From PALSA-505 sp036502085 (GTDB taxonomy: Bacteria; Actinomycetota; Actinomycetes; Streptosporangiales; Streptosporangiaceae), in assembly GCA_036502085.1 (NCBI GenBank), contig DASXZD010000018.1, forward strand, positions 1 to 64,000: DNA of 64,000 bases, written 5' to 3'. The translations under genes and the position numbers were made by a program. Below, piece by piece: positions 33,797 through 42,901 of this stretch (position 1 is its first letter; the number at the start of each line of letters is the position of its first letter). The notes below the pieces were generated by a model. It searched no databases. It worked only from the letters and a program-made list of their open reading frames with translations, and was not told the origin of the DNA.

Positions 33797-34600
33797 ATGT
33801 CACCGTGTGACGAAATCAAGAGCCCGGATGCGCCCGGGGTCCCGGTGAGCGCCGGCGTCACCTCAGCGTCCCGGCCGCATCAGCCGTCCCGGAAGCCCCG
33901 GCAGTCACAGCCGGAACAGCCGGAACAGCCGGAACGACCGGAACGACCGGAACAGCCGGAACGGCCCCCCCGGCCCCGGCGCGGCCGCCCGCGCGAGACG
34001 AGCGCCCGCGCGCTCGAACTCGCCGCGCTCCGGCTGTTCACCGAGCACGGCTTCGACCGGACCACGGTCAACCAGATCGCCGCGGCGGCCGGGGTCAGCA
34101 GGCGCACGTTCTTCCGCTACTTCGACGCGAAGTCGAGCGTGCTGTGGAACGAGTTCGACGGCGAGGTCGCGGCGATCGCCGCGGAACTGGCCCGGATGCC
34201 CGGCGACGTGCCGGTGATGGAGGCGATCAGGCGGGCCGTCCTCGCAGCCAACCATTACCGCGCCGAAGACGTGCCCGAGCTGCGGATGCGGATGAACCTG
34301 ATCGGCACGGTGCCCGAGCTCATCGCCAGCTCCGCCGTGCACTACGACGCATGGGAGCGCGCCGTCAGCGACTTCGCCGCCCGGCGCGCCGGGCTGGCGG
34401 CCGGCTCGCTCTACACGCTCGCGGTCGGCCGCGCCACGCTGGCCACCTGCCGGGCCGCTTACGAACGCTGGGCCGCGCGCGCCGACGCCGATCTCACCGT
34501 CTACCTCGACGCGGCCCTGCGCGCGCTCGCCGCCGGCTTCCGCGACGACACCCTCACCCCCGAGCCCTCAAGTCCCCGAGCCGGACCGCCGAGCCTCTAG
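33797..34600 (+). CDS. mftR: MftR, TetR-family mycofactocin regulator
   Basis: 267 aa from ATG 33797. The frame is open to GTG 33773, which would lie inside the operator, and a start further in (GTG 33847) is also possible; no clear ribosome site decides it. HTH: ALRLFTEHGFDRTTVNQIAA followed by GVSRRTFFRYF. The C-terminal ligand domain holds ELRMRMNLIGTVPELIASSA. In mycobacteria MftR represses mft genes and is relieved by long acyl-CoAs. Here a low-complexity QPEQPEQPERPERPEQPERP segment precedes the HTH. Confidence 0.85.
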   Translation: MSPCDEIKSPDAPGVPVSAGVTSASRPHQPSRKPRQSQPEQPEQPERPERPEQPERPPRPRRGRPRETSARALELAALRLFTEHGFDRTTVNQIAAAAGVSRRTFFRYFDAKSSVLWNEFDGEVAAIAAELARMPGDVPVMEAIRRAVLAANHYRAEDVPELRMRMNLIGTVPELIASSAVHYDAWERAVSDFAARRAGLAAGSLYTLAVGRATLATCRAAYERWAARADADLTVYLDAALRALAAGFRDDTLTPEPSSPRAGPPSL

Positions 34601-34604
34601 CCGC

Positions 34605-35450
34605 TCAGCCGGCTGCAAAGCGGTGCCTCATCTCGCCGATGCCTTCGATCCGGCTGACCAGCTCGTCTCCGGGGGCCAGCCAGCGCGGCGGCGTCCGGCC
34701 CAGGCCGACCCCGGCGGGCGTCCCGGTGAAGATCACGTCACCGGGCAGCAGCGGCAGCGCCCCGGACAGCTTCACGATCAGCGCGGGTACCGAAAAGATC
34801 ATCTCCCTGGTGTGCCCGCGCTGCATCTGCTCGCCGTTAACGGCGCAGCTCAGCTCCACATCGTTCGGATTACTGAATTCGTCCAGCGTCACCAGCCACG
34901 GGCCGATGGGAGCGAACCCGGGAAGCGACTTGCCCAGGCTGAACTGGGGCGGCGACGACGCCATCTGCAGCACGCGCTCGGAAATATCCTGCCCGACGGC
35001 GTAGCCGGCCACGTAGTCCAGCGCCTCGGAGAACCCGACGCGGCGGGCCAGCCGGCCCATGATGACGACCAGCTCGACCTCCCAGTCGGTGTGCCCGCCG
35101 GGCGGCAGCGTGATGTCGCCGCGCGGGCCGGTGACGCTGGAGGCAAACTTGGTGAACACCGGCGGCTCGCCGTCGGGCACGCCGAAGCCGGATTCGTCGG
35201 CGTGCGCGCGGTAGTTCAGCCCGATGCCGAATACCTGGCGCGGGACCGGCGCCGGCGAGCCGAGCTCGGCCGGGTCGACCGGCACGCCGTTCTCCCAGGC
35301 GGCCGTCGCCGCCCAGCTGGTGAACGCGTCCCATTCCTCGTAGACGGCCTGCGGATCGGCGCCGAACCGCCCGCCGCTGTTCTTCTGGACGTCGAAGGCA
35401 AGCTCGCCGCGGATGACGGTCAGGCGCCCGGAAAGGTTAGCGATTCGCAC
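34605..35450 (-). CDS. fumarylacetoacetate hydrolase family protein
   Basis: 281 aa. FAH fold with a short N-terminal domain and a catalytic part starting VFGIGLNYRAHADESG. Metal ligands are E-x-E in DWEVELVVIMG and the Asp in VGQDISER. KSLPGFAPIGPWLV and TGTPAGVGLGRTPPRWLAPG complete the signature. Members hydrolyse or decarboxylate 2,4-dioxo acids in aromatic catabolism. It converges on mftR (4-bp gap) and starts 193 bp from the divergent peptidase. Confidence 0.92.
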   Translation of the reverse strand: MRIANLSGRLTVIRGELAFDVQKNSGGRFGADPQAVYEEWDAFTSWAATAAWENGVPVDPAELGSPAPVPRQVFGIGLNYRAHADESGFGVPDGEPPVFTKFASSVTGPRGDITLPPGGHTDWEVELVVIMGRLARRVGFSEALDYVAGYAVGQDISERVLQMASSPPQFSLGKSLPGFAPIGPWLVTLDEFSNPNDVELSCAVNGEQMQRGHTREMIFSVPALIVKLSGALPLLPGDVIFTGTPAGVGLGRTPPRWLAPGDELVSRIEGIGEMRHRFAAG

Positions 35451-35643
35451 GAGGCAGCTCCCGGAGGTGAGGCATGGTCCCGCTCAAGTATGGACAGACG
35501 AGGCCGCCGGGCGCGGTACCGGGATGCGTAAAGGCAAGGTCAAGAGACCCGGACACCACGCGTCCCGCCCTATCGCGGCACCGGGCCGGCGCGCGAAGCT
35601 AGAGCCACGGCACCGTTCCGGCCCCCAGTCGAGGAGACCGCTC

Positions 35644-37470
35644 ATGCCCCGCCGCTGGCTGAACCTCACCGTCATCACGTCGATCTCCGCGGTCACGCTG
35701 ACCGCCTTCGGCGCCGCCTCCCCGGCCTCGGCGGCCGCCGCGCCAGGCCTCGCCGCGCCCGCGCCGTGCTCCGCGGGCGCCCGCACGCTCTCCCCGCACG
35801 GCGCGCACCTGTACCCGGACACAGGAAACGGCGGCTACACCAGCGTGCACACCGACGTGGACATGGTCTACAACGCGGGCACGAACACGTTCCTGCCGGG
35901 CAACCACGTCGTGCTCACCGACCAGGCGACGCAGTGCCTGACCAGCTTCAGCCTCGACTTCGAGCGCACGTCGGCCAACGCGAAGGCCGGCCCGGACCTG
36001 TCGGTCCGGTCGGTGACGGTCAACGGCCAGCCGGCCGCGTTCACGTTCGCCCGGCCCGCCTACCCGGGCGACCCGCACGGGCCCGGCGACCCCAACCCGC
36101 TCGCGCACGAGGCCTCGCAGGACAACCCGGTCGGCGGCCCGCAGCACAACCCGCTGCCGCCGGCCTGCTCGCCCGAGTTGCCGGCGCCCGATCCGGCCAG
36201 GCAGGACGCGCTGAACGGCACGCCGTGCCCGGCCAACAAGCTGGTGATCACGCCCGCGGCCCCGGTCAGCAACGGGGCGACGTTCACCGTCCGGGTCGAT
36301 TACACCGGCCGGCCCGGGGTGCACAACGACGGCGACGGCACCACCGAGGGCTGGTTCCGCTCCGGCGACGGCGGCTTCGTCACCACCGAGCCGGTCGGCT
36401 CCGAAGACTGGATGCCGCTTAACGACTACCCGACGGCCAAGCCCACCTACGATTTCCACGACACCGTGAACGCCGGCAAGATGGCCCTCGCGAATGGCGT
36501 ACTCGAGTCGACCAGAAGCAATAAGCCAAACCCTGAATTTCCGAACGGTTCCACCACGTATCACTGGCATTCGCGGGCCCCGATCGCCAGTTACCTGGTG
36601 GAAGACAGCGTCGGTGATTACGACCTGACCGAGCGCACCGCAGACAACGGCACCCGGTATTACGAAGCGCAGGACGCCGCGATCCCGGCCGCGCAGCGGG
36701 CAAAAAACCGGGCCATCATGAACCAGCAGGAAAACATCACCGAATTCGAGAGCCAGTTCAGCGGGACCTACCCGTTCACCTCCGACGGCGTCATCGTCGG
36801 CACCCCCTCGGCCAGCTTCGAGGAGGAGATGCAGACGATGATCACGTTCGCCGGCGGCCAGATCGGCCTGAGCGTCTTCTACCACGAGAACATGCACCAG
36901 TGGTGGGGCGACAACGTGACCGAAGGCGGCTATGACATGACCTTCTACAAGGAAGGCATGGCCACGCTCGCCCAGTACCTGTTCGCCGCGCGCCAGGCGG
37001 AGAAGGCGGCCGGCGGCCCAGCGTCGGCGAAGGGCCAGGCCGCGTTCCAGGCCAGCCTGGTCCACCAGTTCAAGGCGACCTACGGCAGCGTCGGCGACTT
37101 CTGGACGGCCGCGCCGTCGAACCCGACGCCGTTCGGGCTGTTCTCGGGCTCCAGCACCTACGCGCGCCCGGCGGCGGCCTACATCGCGCTGCGCCAGATC
37201 CTCGGCAGCACCGACTTCACCCAGGCGCTGCAGCAGGTCCAGCGCGTCTACGGCGGCAGCCACATCACCGAAGCCCAGTGGGAGGCCGCCTTCCACCGGT
37301 GGATGCCCAACCGGAGCACGGCCTGCCAGGCCAAGCTCAGCGAGTTCTTCACCCAGTGGTTCGACACGGCCTACCCGGCCGGCGGCGGCATAGACCGGCC
37401 GCGGATCACCGGCCCCGGCCTGGCCGGCCCCGGGTTCTACAACTCGGCCGGCGGCTGCACGCTCAGCTGA
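35644..37470 (+). CDS. secreted M1-type (gluzincin) metallopeptidase
   Basis: 608 aa from ATG 35644 (GAGGAG upstream). Signal peptide: MPRRW, a hydrophobic LTVITSISAVTLTAF core, cleavage near SAAAA. The zinc site is H414-E415-N-M-H418 in YHENMHQWW, with the third ligand E437 in YKEGMA, giving the HExxH-x18-E spacing of M1 peptidases. An N-terminal beta domain (TSFSLDFERT; VTVNGQPAAF) precedes it. It is an extracellular aminopeptidase-like enzyme. Its stop overlaps the 3' end of the convergent ArsR-like gene by 8 bp. Confidence 0.92.
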   Translation: MPRRWLNLTVITSISAVTLTAFGAASPASAAAAPGLAAPAPCSAGARTLSPHGAHLYPDTGNGGYTSVHTDVDMVYNAGTNTFLPGNHVVLTDQATQCLTSFSLDFERTSANAKAGPDLSVRSVTVNGQPAAFTFARPAYPGDPHGPGDPNPLAHEASQDNPVGGPQHNPLPPACSPELPAPDPARQDALNGTPCPANKLVITPAAPVSNGATFTVRVDYTGRPGVHNDGDGTTEGWFRSGDGGFVTTEPVGSEDWMPLNDYPTAKPTYDFHDTVNAGKMALANGVLESTRSNKPNPEFPNGSTTYHWHSRAPIASYLVEDSVGDYDLTERTADNGTRYYEAQDAAIPAAQRAKNRAIMNQQENITEFESQFSGTYPFTSDGVIVGTPSASFEEEMQTMITFAGGQIGLSVFYHENMHQWWGDNVTEGGYDMTFYKEGMATLAQYLFAARQAEKAAGGPASAKGQAAFQASLVHQFKATYGSVGDFWTAAPSNPTPFGLFSGSSTYARPAAAYIALRQILGSTDFTQALQQVQRVYGGSHITEAQWEAAFHRWMPNRSTACQAKLSEFFTQWFDTAYPAGGGIDRPRITGPGLAGPGFYNSAGGCTLS

Positions 37471-38068
37471 CCCCGGCCGGCCCGTCGTCGGGCGGGGCCT
37501 CGCGGGGCACGATGAGGCGCGCCACCCGCACCCGTCTGCTGCCGGCCGGCCGCGCCCTCCGCCGCCGGTCCTCATACGGGCGCAGGACCTCGCGCAGCGC
37601 GCCGGCCACCTCGCGGGCTTCATCGGCGGTCAGCCAGTAGTCGCCGACGCCCAGATCGGCCAGGTCCCGCCACTGCGGCGGCTCGAGATCCCGGCGCTCG
37701 AAGAACTCATTGACGACGGCCCGGTTGCGCTCCAGGACCGTGCCCAGCACGGCGATCTCGGCGAGCGTCGTTTGCCCGGACGCGGATGAACCCACCTCCA
37801 CCGACCGGCCGGTGGCCTTCCACGGGCGGTCCCTGCCGTCCGCGCGCGGCTGGCCGGGCTCGACGATGCCCCACCGCTCCAGCGCCTTCAGGTGGTAGTT
37901 CGTCGCGCTCGGGCTGAGCCCGGTCAGCGTGGCGCACTCGGTCGCGGTGAGCTCGTCGCCGGACGTCAGCGCCTCGATGATGGCCAGCCGTGCCGGGTGC
38001 GCCAGGGCCCGGATGGCCCGCGGATCGGTGAGCACGATCCGGTCACCGTCGATCTGCTGTTCTGGCAT
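37463..38068 (-). CDS. ArsR-like winged-helix regulator
   Basis: 201 aa. The N-terminal winged HTH is PRAIRALAHPARLAIIEALT, ECATLTGLSPSATNYHLKAL and an RPWKATGRS wing; a C-terminal helical domain has EFFERRDLEPPQWRDLADLG. No CxC metal motif, so the effector is not a metal by that site. It is divergent from an MFS exporter with a 52-bp gap, so it probably represses that gene. Confidence 0.88.
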   Translation of the reverse strand: MPEQQIDGDRIVLTDPRAIRALAHPARLAIIEALTSGDELTATECATLTGLSPSATNYHLKALERWGIVEPGQPRADGRDRPWKATGRSVEVGSSASGQTTLAEIAVLGTVLERNRAVVNEFFERRDLEPPQWRDLADLGVGDYWLTADEAREVAGALREVLRPYEDRRRRARPAGSRRVRVARLIVPREAPPDDGPAGVS

Positions 38069-38084
38069 GCCGCCGATCGTACCG

Positions 38085-38120
38085 TTGACACCGAGACGTT
38101 AAGCAATCATTATATAGCAA
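38085..38120 (+). promoter_or_regulatory. promoter of MFS gene, probably leaderless
   Basis: TTGACA at 38085-38090 and ATTATA at 38109-38114 (18-bp spacer) lie 7 nt before the ATG at 38121. No ribosome site is present, so transcription would start at or next to the ATG. Confidence 0.6.
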
Positions 38121-39416
38121 ATGCTAAATATCTTCGGGCCGCTGCCCGGCCGCAGGGATCTGCTCGTGGCGATAGCCGGGCGCTCCGTCTCCGTGCTGGG
38201 CGACGAGGTGGCGCTCGTGGCCCTGATGCTCCGGCTGCAGGCGGCACACGCGCGCCCGTATGAGATCGCGCTGCTGCTCGCCGCGGGCATGCTCCCCATC
38301 GTCCTGCTCTACGGGGTAGCCGGCCGGGTGGCCGACTCGGCCGACTCGCGGCACATACTCGTCACCGCCAGCGTGGCCCAGGCCTGCTGCTGCGTGCCGC
38401 TGATCTTCGCCCGCGACGTGCCGGAGATGATCATCCTGGTCGCCCTGCTCGGCACCGGGGGAGCGTTCGCGCAGGCGACCTGGCAAGCGCTCATGCCGCG
38501 GCTGGCGGGGGAGGACCGCATCGCGGCCGCGGTGTCGGCGCAGCAGAGCGGCTCATCTCTCGCCGCGGTGGCCGCGCCGGCGGCGGGGGGGCTGCTCTGC
38601 ACATCCTTCGGCACCGGGGTCCCAGTCGCCGTCGACGGCGCCACGTTCGCGGTGATGGCCGTCGCCGCGCTGACCGTGCGGATCCGCCGGCGCGGCGCCG
38701 CCACAGCCGGTCTGGCTGGTCCGGGCGGCCCAGGCAGCAAGCGGGGCGGCTGGGCGATACTGCGGGCGGATGCCATCCTGGCGCCGCTCGTCGTCGGCCT
38801 GACCACGTTCGCGCTGCTCGCGATGATGGTGAACGTCGTGCTGGTCTTCCTCATCCGCGGCACGCTGCACGCGGCTCCGGCCTGGTACGGCGGCCTCGAG
38901 GCGATCTGGATGCTCGGGGTCATCGGCGGGGCGCTCGCGTCAGGCCGGATCCGCACCGACCATGTTCGCGCGCAGACCGCGTTCGCCGGGACCGGCCTGA
39001 TAGCGCTGGCCTTCCTCGGCTATGGTCTCGCGCCGCGGGTGATCGCGCTCGTGCCGATAGCGGTGCTCGGCGGGCTGGGCAACGGCATGCTGAGCAGCTG
39101 CGTGGCCACGCTGGTGGTGACCCGCACCCCGGACGGCATGCGCGGCCGCGTCTCGGCCGCGCTGAACGGCGCGGTCAACAGCGCCTCGGTGGTCTCGCTC
39201 GCCGCCGGCGGCGGGCTGGCGCTGCTGCTGGATCCGCGGCAGATCTTCCTGGTCGCGGGGTCCCTGGGGCTGGCAGCTGGGGTGCTGGTCGCTATGCGCG
39301 TTAGGAAGCAAGGAACTTTGCCGGGACCAGCGCGAGTCCCCATGGCGGCTCAGACGGCCGAGCCTGACCTGGTCGGCGCGCGGCCGAGCCGCGGGAGCCG
39401 GGATACGGGAGGATAG
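38121..39416 (+). CDS. MFS transporter
   Basis: 431 aa, about ten to twelve hydrophobic segments. The MFS loop-2/3 region is YGVAGRVADSADSRHIL. QATWQALMPRLAGEDRIAAA and GNGMLSSCVATLVVTRTPDG are typical of the drug-export group related to enterobactin exporters. The C-terminal 35 residues are soluble. Translation probably starts without a leader. The divergent ArsR-like regulator is the likely controller. Confidence 0.9.
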   Translation: MLNIFGPLPGRRDLLVAIAGRSVSVLGDEVALVALMLRLQAAHARPYEIALLLAAGMLPIVLLYGVAGRVADSADSRHILVTASVAQACCCVPLIFARDVPEMIILVALLGTGGAFAQATWQALMPRLAGEDRIAAAVSAQQSGSSLAAVAAPAAGGLLCTSFGTGVPVAVDGATFAVMAVAALTVRIRRRGAATAGLAGPGGPGSKRGGWAILRADAILAPLVVGLTTFALLAMMVNVVLVFLIRGTLHAAPAWYGGLEAIWMLGVIGGALASGRIRTDHVRAQTAFAGTGLIALAFLGYGLAPRVIALVPIAVLGGLGNGMLSSCVATLVVTRTPDGMRGRVSAALNGAVNSASVVSLAAGGGLALLLDPRQIFLVAGSLGLAAGVLVAMRVRKQGTLPGPARVPMAAQTAEPDLVGARPSRGSRDTGG

Positions 39417-39482
39417 GCCCGAGCGGGTTGCGCACCCGCCGCACCAGGCGCGTCCGGGGCGGCGGCAGGAGAGGGATCCAGG

Positions 39483-39695
39483 ATGAACTACGTACTGATC
39501 ATGAAGAAGGGCGACGGCGCGCTGGTGGCCATCGGCCCGGTGTCGATCGAGTACCAGGCTTCGATGATGCGCGACGAGATCGAGGAAAGCTCGGACTGGA
39601 CCGGCGTCGGCATCGCCCGCTTCATGAGCGAGGCGCAGGCCCGCGACGCCCTCGGCATGCCGGCCGCGACCCCCGACACCCTCGCCACGCCGTAG
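39483..39695 (+). CDS. small soluble hypothetical protein
   Basis: 70 aa, start ATG 39483 preceded by AGGAGAGGGATCCAGG. An acidic alpha/beta sequence: MNYVLIMKKGDGALVAIGPV, then a DEIEESSDWTGVGIARFMSE helix-strand. No family recognised; the ribosome site and codon pattern support it as a real gene. It may be co-transcribed with the upstream MFS gene (66-bp gap). Confidence 0.6.
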   Translation: MNYVLIMKKGDGALVAIGPVSIEYQASMMRDEIEESSDWTGVGIARFMSEAQARDALGMPAATPDTLATP

Positions 39696-39765
39696 CCCGG
39701 GGCGTTGCCCGCCGCAACTCCTGAGTGGTGCGGGAAAGGCGGCGGGGCCAGCCGCTGCCGGCGCG

Positions 39766-39879
39766 GTGGTGTTCTACTGGCGCACGGTGATCAAGCTCCT
39801 GATCATGGCCCTGGCGATAGCAATGATCTCGCTGCTGGGCTTCGGAATATTCGTGATCTTGGAGAGCATCCGCGGGTAG
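39766..39879 (+). CDS. 37-aa single-span membrane peptide (candidate)
   Basis: GTG start, VVFYWRTVIK followed by a hydrophobic span LLIMALAIAMISLLGFGIFV and a short ILESIRG tail. A clean basic-hydrophobic-polar membrane peptide is unlikely by chance in such GC-rich DNA. There is no good ribosome site, and the frame stays open upstream to the Ala/Gly-rich segment from about 39700, so the start is uncertain. Confidence 0.4.
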   Translation: MVFYWRTVIKLLIMALAIAMISLLGFGIFVILESIRG

Positions 39880-39974
39880 CGGGAGCCTGCCGATCGGCCG
39901 GCCTATCGCCGCTGATCGGCAGGACATGGAGTTGCCGGTCACCCGGCCGCGCCCAGTCGGCCGGCCTGCGGGGG

Positions 39975-40367
39975 CTACTCCTCGAGCACGCCGGGGCTGG
40001 CCGGAACGTCGACCGAGTGCTCCCTGAGCACGGCGAGCGGGACGATCTCGAGGGCTCGCTCATGCGTTGAGGCCAGCACGACCGGCGACGCGACCCCGTC
40101 CTGATGAGCGCGTAGCCAGTTCACCGCGGTCACGCACCAGCGGTCCCCCGGCACCAGCCCGGGGAAGTGAAACTGCGGCATCGGGGTGCTGAGGTCATTG
40201 CCGATGCTCCGTTGATGATCAAGGAAGTCGGCGGTCATCACTCCGCAGATCGTGTGGCTGCCCAGGTCGTCGGGACCGGTGTTGCAGCAGCCGTCCCGGT
40301 AGAACCCGGTCACCGGGTCGGTGCCGCACGGTTCGAGTTCGCCGCCAAGCACATTGCGATCCGCCAT
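39975..40367 (-). CDS. DUF2237 family protein
   Basis: 130 aa. Signature: NVLGGELEPCGTDPVTGFYR, DGCCNTGPDDLGSHTICGVM, FLDHQRSIGNDLSTPMPQF, GDRWCVTAVNWLRA. Several conserved Cys suggest a metal- or redox-linked role, but no function is established for the family. It is monocistronic. Confidence 0.9.
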   Translation of the reverse strand: MADRNVLGGELEPCGTDPVTGFYRDGCCNTGPDDLGSHTICGVMTADFLDHQRSIGNDLSTPMPQFHFPGLVPGDRWCVTAVNWLRAHQDGVASPVVLASTHERALEIVPLAVLREHSVDVPASPGVLEE

Positions 40368-40472
40368 CTCAGCAGTATGAGCCCCGCCGATCCGCGCGAC
40401 AACCGGACAAGGGCAGCCGCCGGGGGTCTTTTGCGGTGGCCCCCAGCGGCTGCCGTCACGGCGGGACTCGGC

Positions 40473-41726
40473 TTACGCGACGTCGATCGTCGCGTCGGCC
40501 ACGTTGACCGTGAGTCCCACGCCCAGGCCGAGCGGGTTGCCCGGCACCGTCACCTTGATCTGCAGCATGATGACCTTGATGCTGTTCGCGCTCCTGATCA
40601 CCTTGTGCAGGGTTAGCGTCCCGATCCCGGCCAGGGTCACCTTGGTGTTCGGGGCCGGATTGACCGTGATCGGCACCCCGGCCACGACGAGATCGAGGAA
40701 GGTCGAGTTGTCGCCGAACGTCGCGGGGTTACCGTCCGCGGTGACGTCCGCCTTGACTCCGGTGGCCGTCACCAGCCCGCCGAGCAGGCTCAGCCCCTCG
40801 ATCGTGGACGTCACCTCGCCCGACACCGAGCTGGCCTTCGAGGTGCCTTCGGCGGTATCGGACACCGTTCCGCTGTCGATGACGCCGGGGACCGCCACGA
40901 TCGCGCCCGCGTTGGTCCTGACCTTCCCGCCCGTGCCGAGGCACGCGAGCGGCTGCGGGAACAGCGGCCCGACGTTGAGCAGGCTGGCCAGGCTGGCCTT
41001 TGCCCCGTAGGCATCCCCGCTCAGCACGCCGGCCACCGGGCCGCCGAGGCTGCTGTGCGCGAACGACACCACGATCTGGGTCCCTGCCTTCGCCAGCGGC
41101 GTCGTGATCGTCACGTCGATGTGGATCGCGATCACGTTCAGGTTGGCCGTCTTCTTCGACACGTGCGACGTCTGCTGGTTGAGGATCACCGACCCGATGC
41201 CCGGCAGGGCGATCCCGGTGTTCGGCGCGGGCTGCAGCAGGATCGGCAGCCCGAGCACCGTGAGGTTGGCGAACTGCGTCCCCGCGGCGCTGACGCTGAA
41301 CGCGCCCGTTGCGGTGTTCTGGCTGGTCGTGCTCTCCGAGGTCAGCGCGCCCACCGATACCAGGCCGCCGAGCAGGCTGATGTTCTGGACGGTAGAGGTA
41401 GCCGTCGAGGAGACGCCGGTGGCTGTCGCCTGCGTCGTCGTGCTGGTGGCGACCGTGCCGCTGGACAGCAGCGGCGGGGCGCTCACCGAGGCGATGGAGT
41501 TCGTGTGGTCAAGGCCGACCTGTGAGGTGCAGCCCAGCGTCGACAGTGCCGAGCGCCCCGAGGTGATCAGGCCCGCGACGTTGACCTCGGTGCCGTACGC
41601 GGTCGCGCCGAAGCCGTTCTCGGCCGCGCTCGTTGTGCCGGCCAGCGCGGCCGGCGAGCGGGCCACCACGATCCCCGTCACCACGAGGGCCGCGGCAAGC
41701 CCCAGCAAAGTGATTTTTCTTAACAT
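40473..41726 (-). CDS. secreted choice-of-anchor P-like protein
   Basis: 417 aa with a clear signal peptide (MLRKITLLGLAAALVVTGIV, cleavage near AALA). The mature part holds two related halves of about 190 residues, each with a GLVSVGALTSES / GLVTATGVKADV strand and a TVLGLPILLQPAPNTGIALP / VVAGVPITVNPAPNTKVTLA block. This twofold Gly/Thr/Val-rich pattern matches the actinobacterial choice-of-anchor P group. It is extracellular or cell-wall associated, and its role is unknown. Confidence 0.8.
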   Translation of the reverse strand: MLRKITLLGLAAALVVTGIVVARSPAALAGTTSAAENGFGATAYGTEVNVAGLITSGRSALSTLGCTSQVGLDHTNSIASVSAPPLLSSGTVATSTTTQATATGVSSTATSTVQNISLLGGLVSVGALTSESTTSQNTATGAFSVSAAGTQFANLTVLGLPILLQPAPNTGIALPGIGSVILNQQTSHVSKKTANLNVIAIHIDVTITTPLAKAGTQIVVSFAHSSLGGPVAGVLSGDAYGAKASLASLLNVGPLFPQPLACLGTGGKVRTNAGAIVAVPGVIDSGTVSDTAEGTSKASSVSGEVTSTIEGLSLLGGLVTATGVKADVTADGNPATFGDNSTFLDLVVAGVPITVNPAPNTKVTLAGIGTLTLHKVIRSANSIKVIMLQIKVTVPGNPLGLGVGLTVNVADATIDVA

Positions 41727-42055
41727 ATGCGCGCCTTCTCCCTGGAATAATGCTCCGAATAGGTCCTCGGCCGGACGTAGCGTATAACGGGATTTCTCCG
41801 AGGGGAATCATTTGCGGCGAGTCACTTATTGCGACTCCCGGGACTATGCTTTACAATTCTCGCAATAAGAGCTAATCCGGCACTTCGGGTGCCCGTTGTC
41901 CGCCGCCGGGAGAGAAGGCGCAGGTGAAACTCGGATGCGGCCCAGTCAATCGCGCTGGTTAACCCTTTCCCCGTGCACCTTTTATGCCGTTTTCCCGGCA
42001 GCCCAGAAGAGCTGAAATCTTTTGCCGCACGCCGTGCCGCCGGGAGCGGCTAGTC
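41727..42055. other. promoter region of the secreted gene, with hairpin
   Basis: This is AT-richer than its surroundings and has no gene. A perfect 10-bp inverted repeat CTTATTGCGA / TCGCAATAAG (41825-41834, 41860-41869; 25-nt loop) may be an operator for the minus-strand secreted gene. Its 3' part flanks the end of the SDR gene. Confidence 0.6.
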
Positions 42056-42901
42056 TCAGCCTCGGCCGATGAACGGCATCTCGGTGGCGGTGATGGTCAG
42101 GAACTGCACGTTCGCGTCCAGCGGCAGCGAGGCCATGTAGAGCACGGCGTCCGCGACGTGCCGCGGATCGAACATCGGCTCGGGCACCACCGACCCATTG
42201 GCCTGCACCGCGCCGCGGCTGATCCCGAGGGTCAGCTCGGTGGCGGCGTTGCCGATGTCGATCTGCCCGCAGGCGATGTCGAACCCCCGGCCGTCCAGCG
42301 AGATCGACTTCGTCAGACCGGTCATCGCGTGCTTGGTGGCCGCGTAGCCGATCGTCCTCGGCCGCGGCGTCTGGGCGGAGATCGAGCCGTTGTTGATGAT
42401 CCGCCCGCCGCGCGGCGACTGGGCCTTCATCATCCGCACCGCGTGCTGGGCGCACAGGAACGCGCCGGTCAGGTTGGTGTCCACGATCATGCGCCAGTCG
42501 GCCAGCGGCAGCTCATCGACCGAGCCCGGCTTCCCGAACGTGCCCGCGTTGTTGACCAGCAGGTCGATCCGCCCCCAGCGTTGCCCGACGGCGGCAAACA
42601 GCGCGGCGACGGACTCAGGCTCGGTGACGTCGGCGGGGACGACCAGCGCCGCCTCGTCCGGCCACCCGCCGGCCGGGTCGCCGCCCGCCGTGCCGTCAGC
42701 TGCCCCGGCTCCCGCGCCGTCGGCCGACACCGTCGCGGTCTCACGCAGCGCATCCTCGCGGCGGCCGGCCAGTGCGACCCGCCATCCGGTGCCCAGCAGC
42801 GCACGGGAAATGTGCCGGCCGAGCCCCGAGCTTGCCCCGGTCACCACCGCCACGCGGTCCGCTGCCATCTCGCCCTCCATCTGCTCGGAAGCTCTGCTCA
42901 T
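42056..42901 (-). CDS. short-chain dehydrogenase/reductase
   Basis: 281 aa from ATG 42901, which overlaps the upstream LigD stop as ATGA, so translation is coupled. SDR motifs: TGASSGLG, NNAGTFG, catalytic Ser in NNGSISAQ, YAATK. An insert rich in Gly/Ala (AGAGAADGTAGGDPAGG) interrupts the region after the second strand. The C-terminal end (FLTITATEMPFIGRG) matches a common actinomycete SDR group. The pairing with a DNA-repair gene has no evident biochemical logic. Confidence 0.88.
   Translation of the reverse strand: MSRASEQMEGEMAADRVAVVTGASSGLGRHISRALLGTGWRVALAGRREDALRETATVSADGAGAGAADGTAGGDPAGGWPDEAALVVPADVTEPESVAALFAAVGQRWGRIDLLVNNAGTFGKPGSVDELPLADWRMIVDTNLTGAFLCAQHAVRMMKAQSPRGGRIINNGSISAQTPRPRTIGYAATKHAMTGLTKSISLDGRGFDIACGQIDIGNAATELTLGISRGAVQANGSVVPEPMFDPRHVADAVLYMASLPLDANVQFLTITATEMPFIGRG

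Noticed and set aside
36536..36556. TTTCCGAACGGTTCCACC as another copy of the hairpin element
   Set aside because: It is coding sequence (EFPNGSTT) of the M1 peptidase and lacks the second arm.
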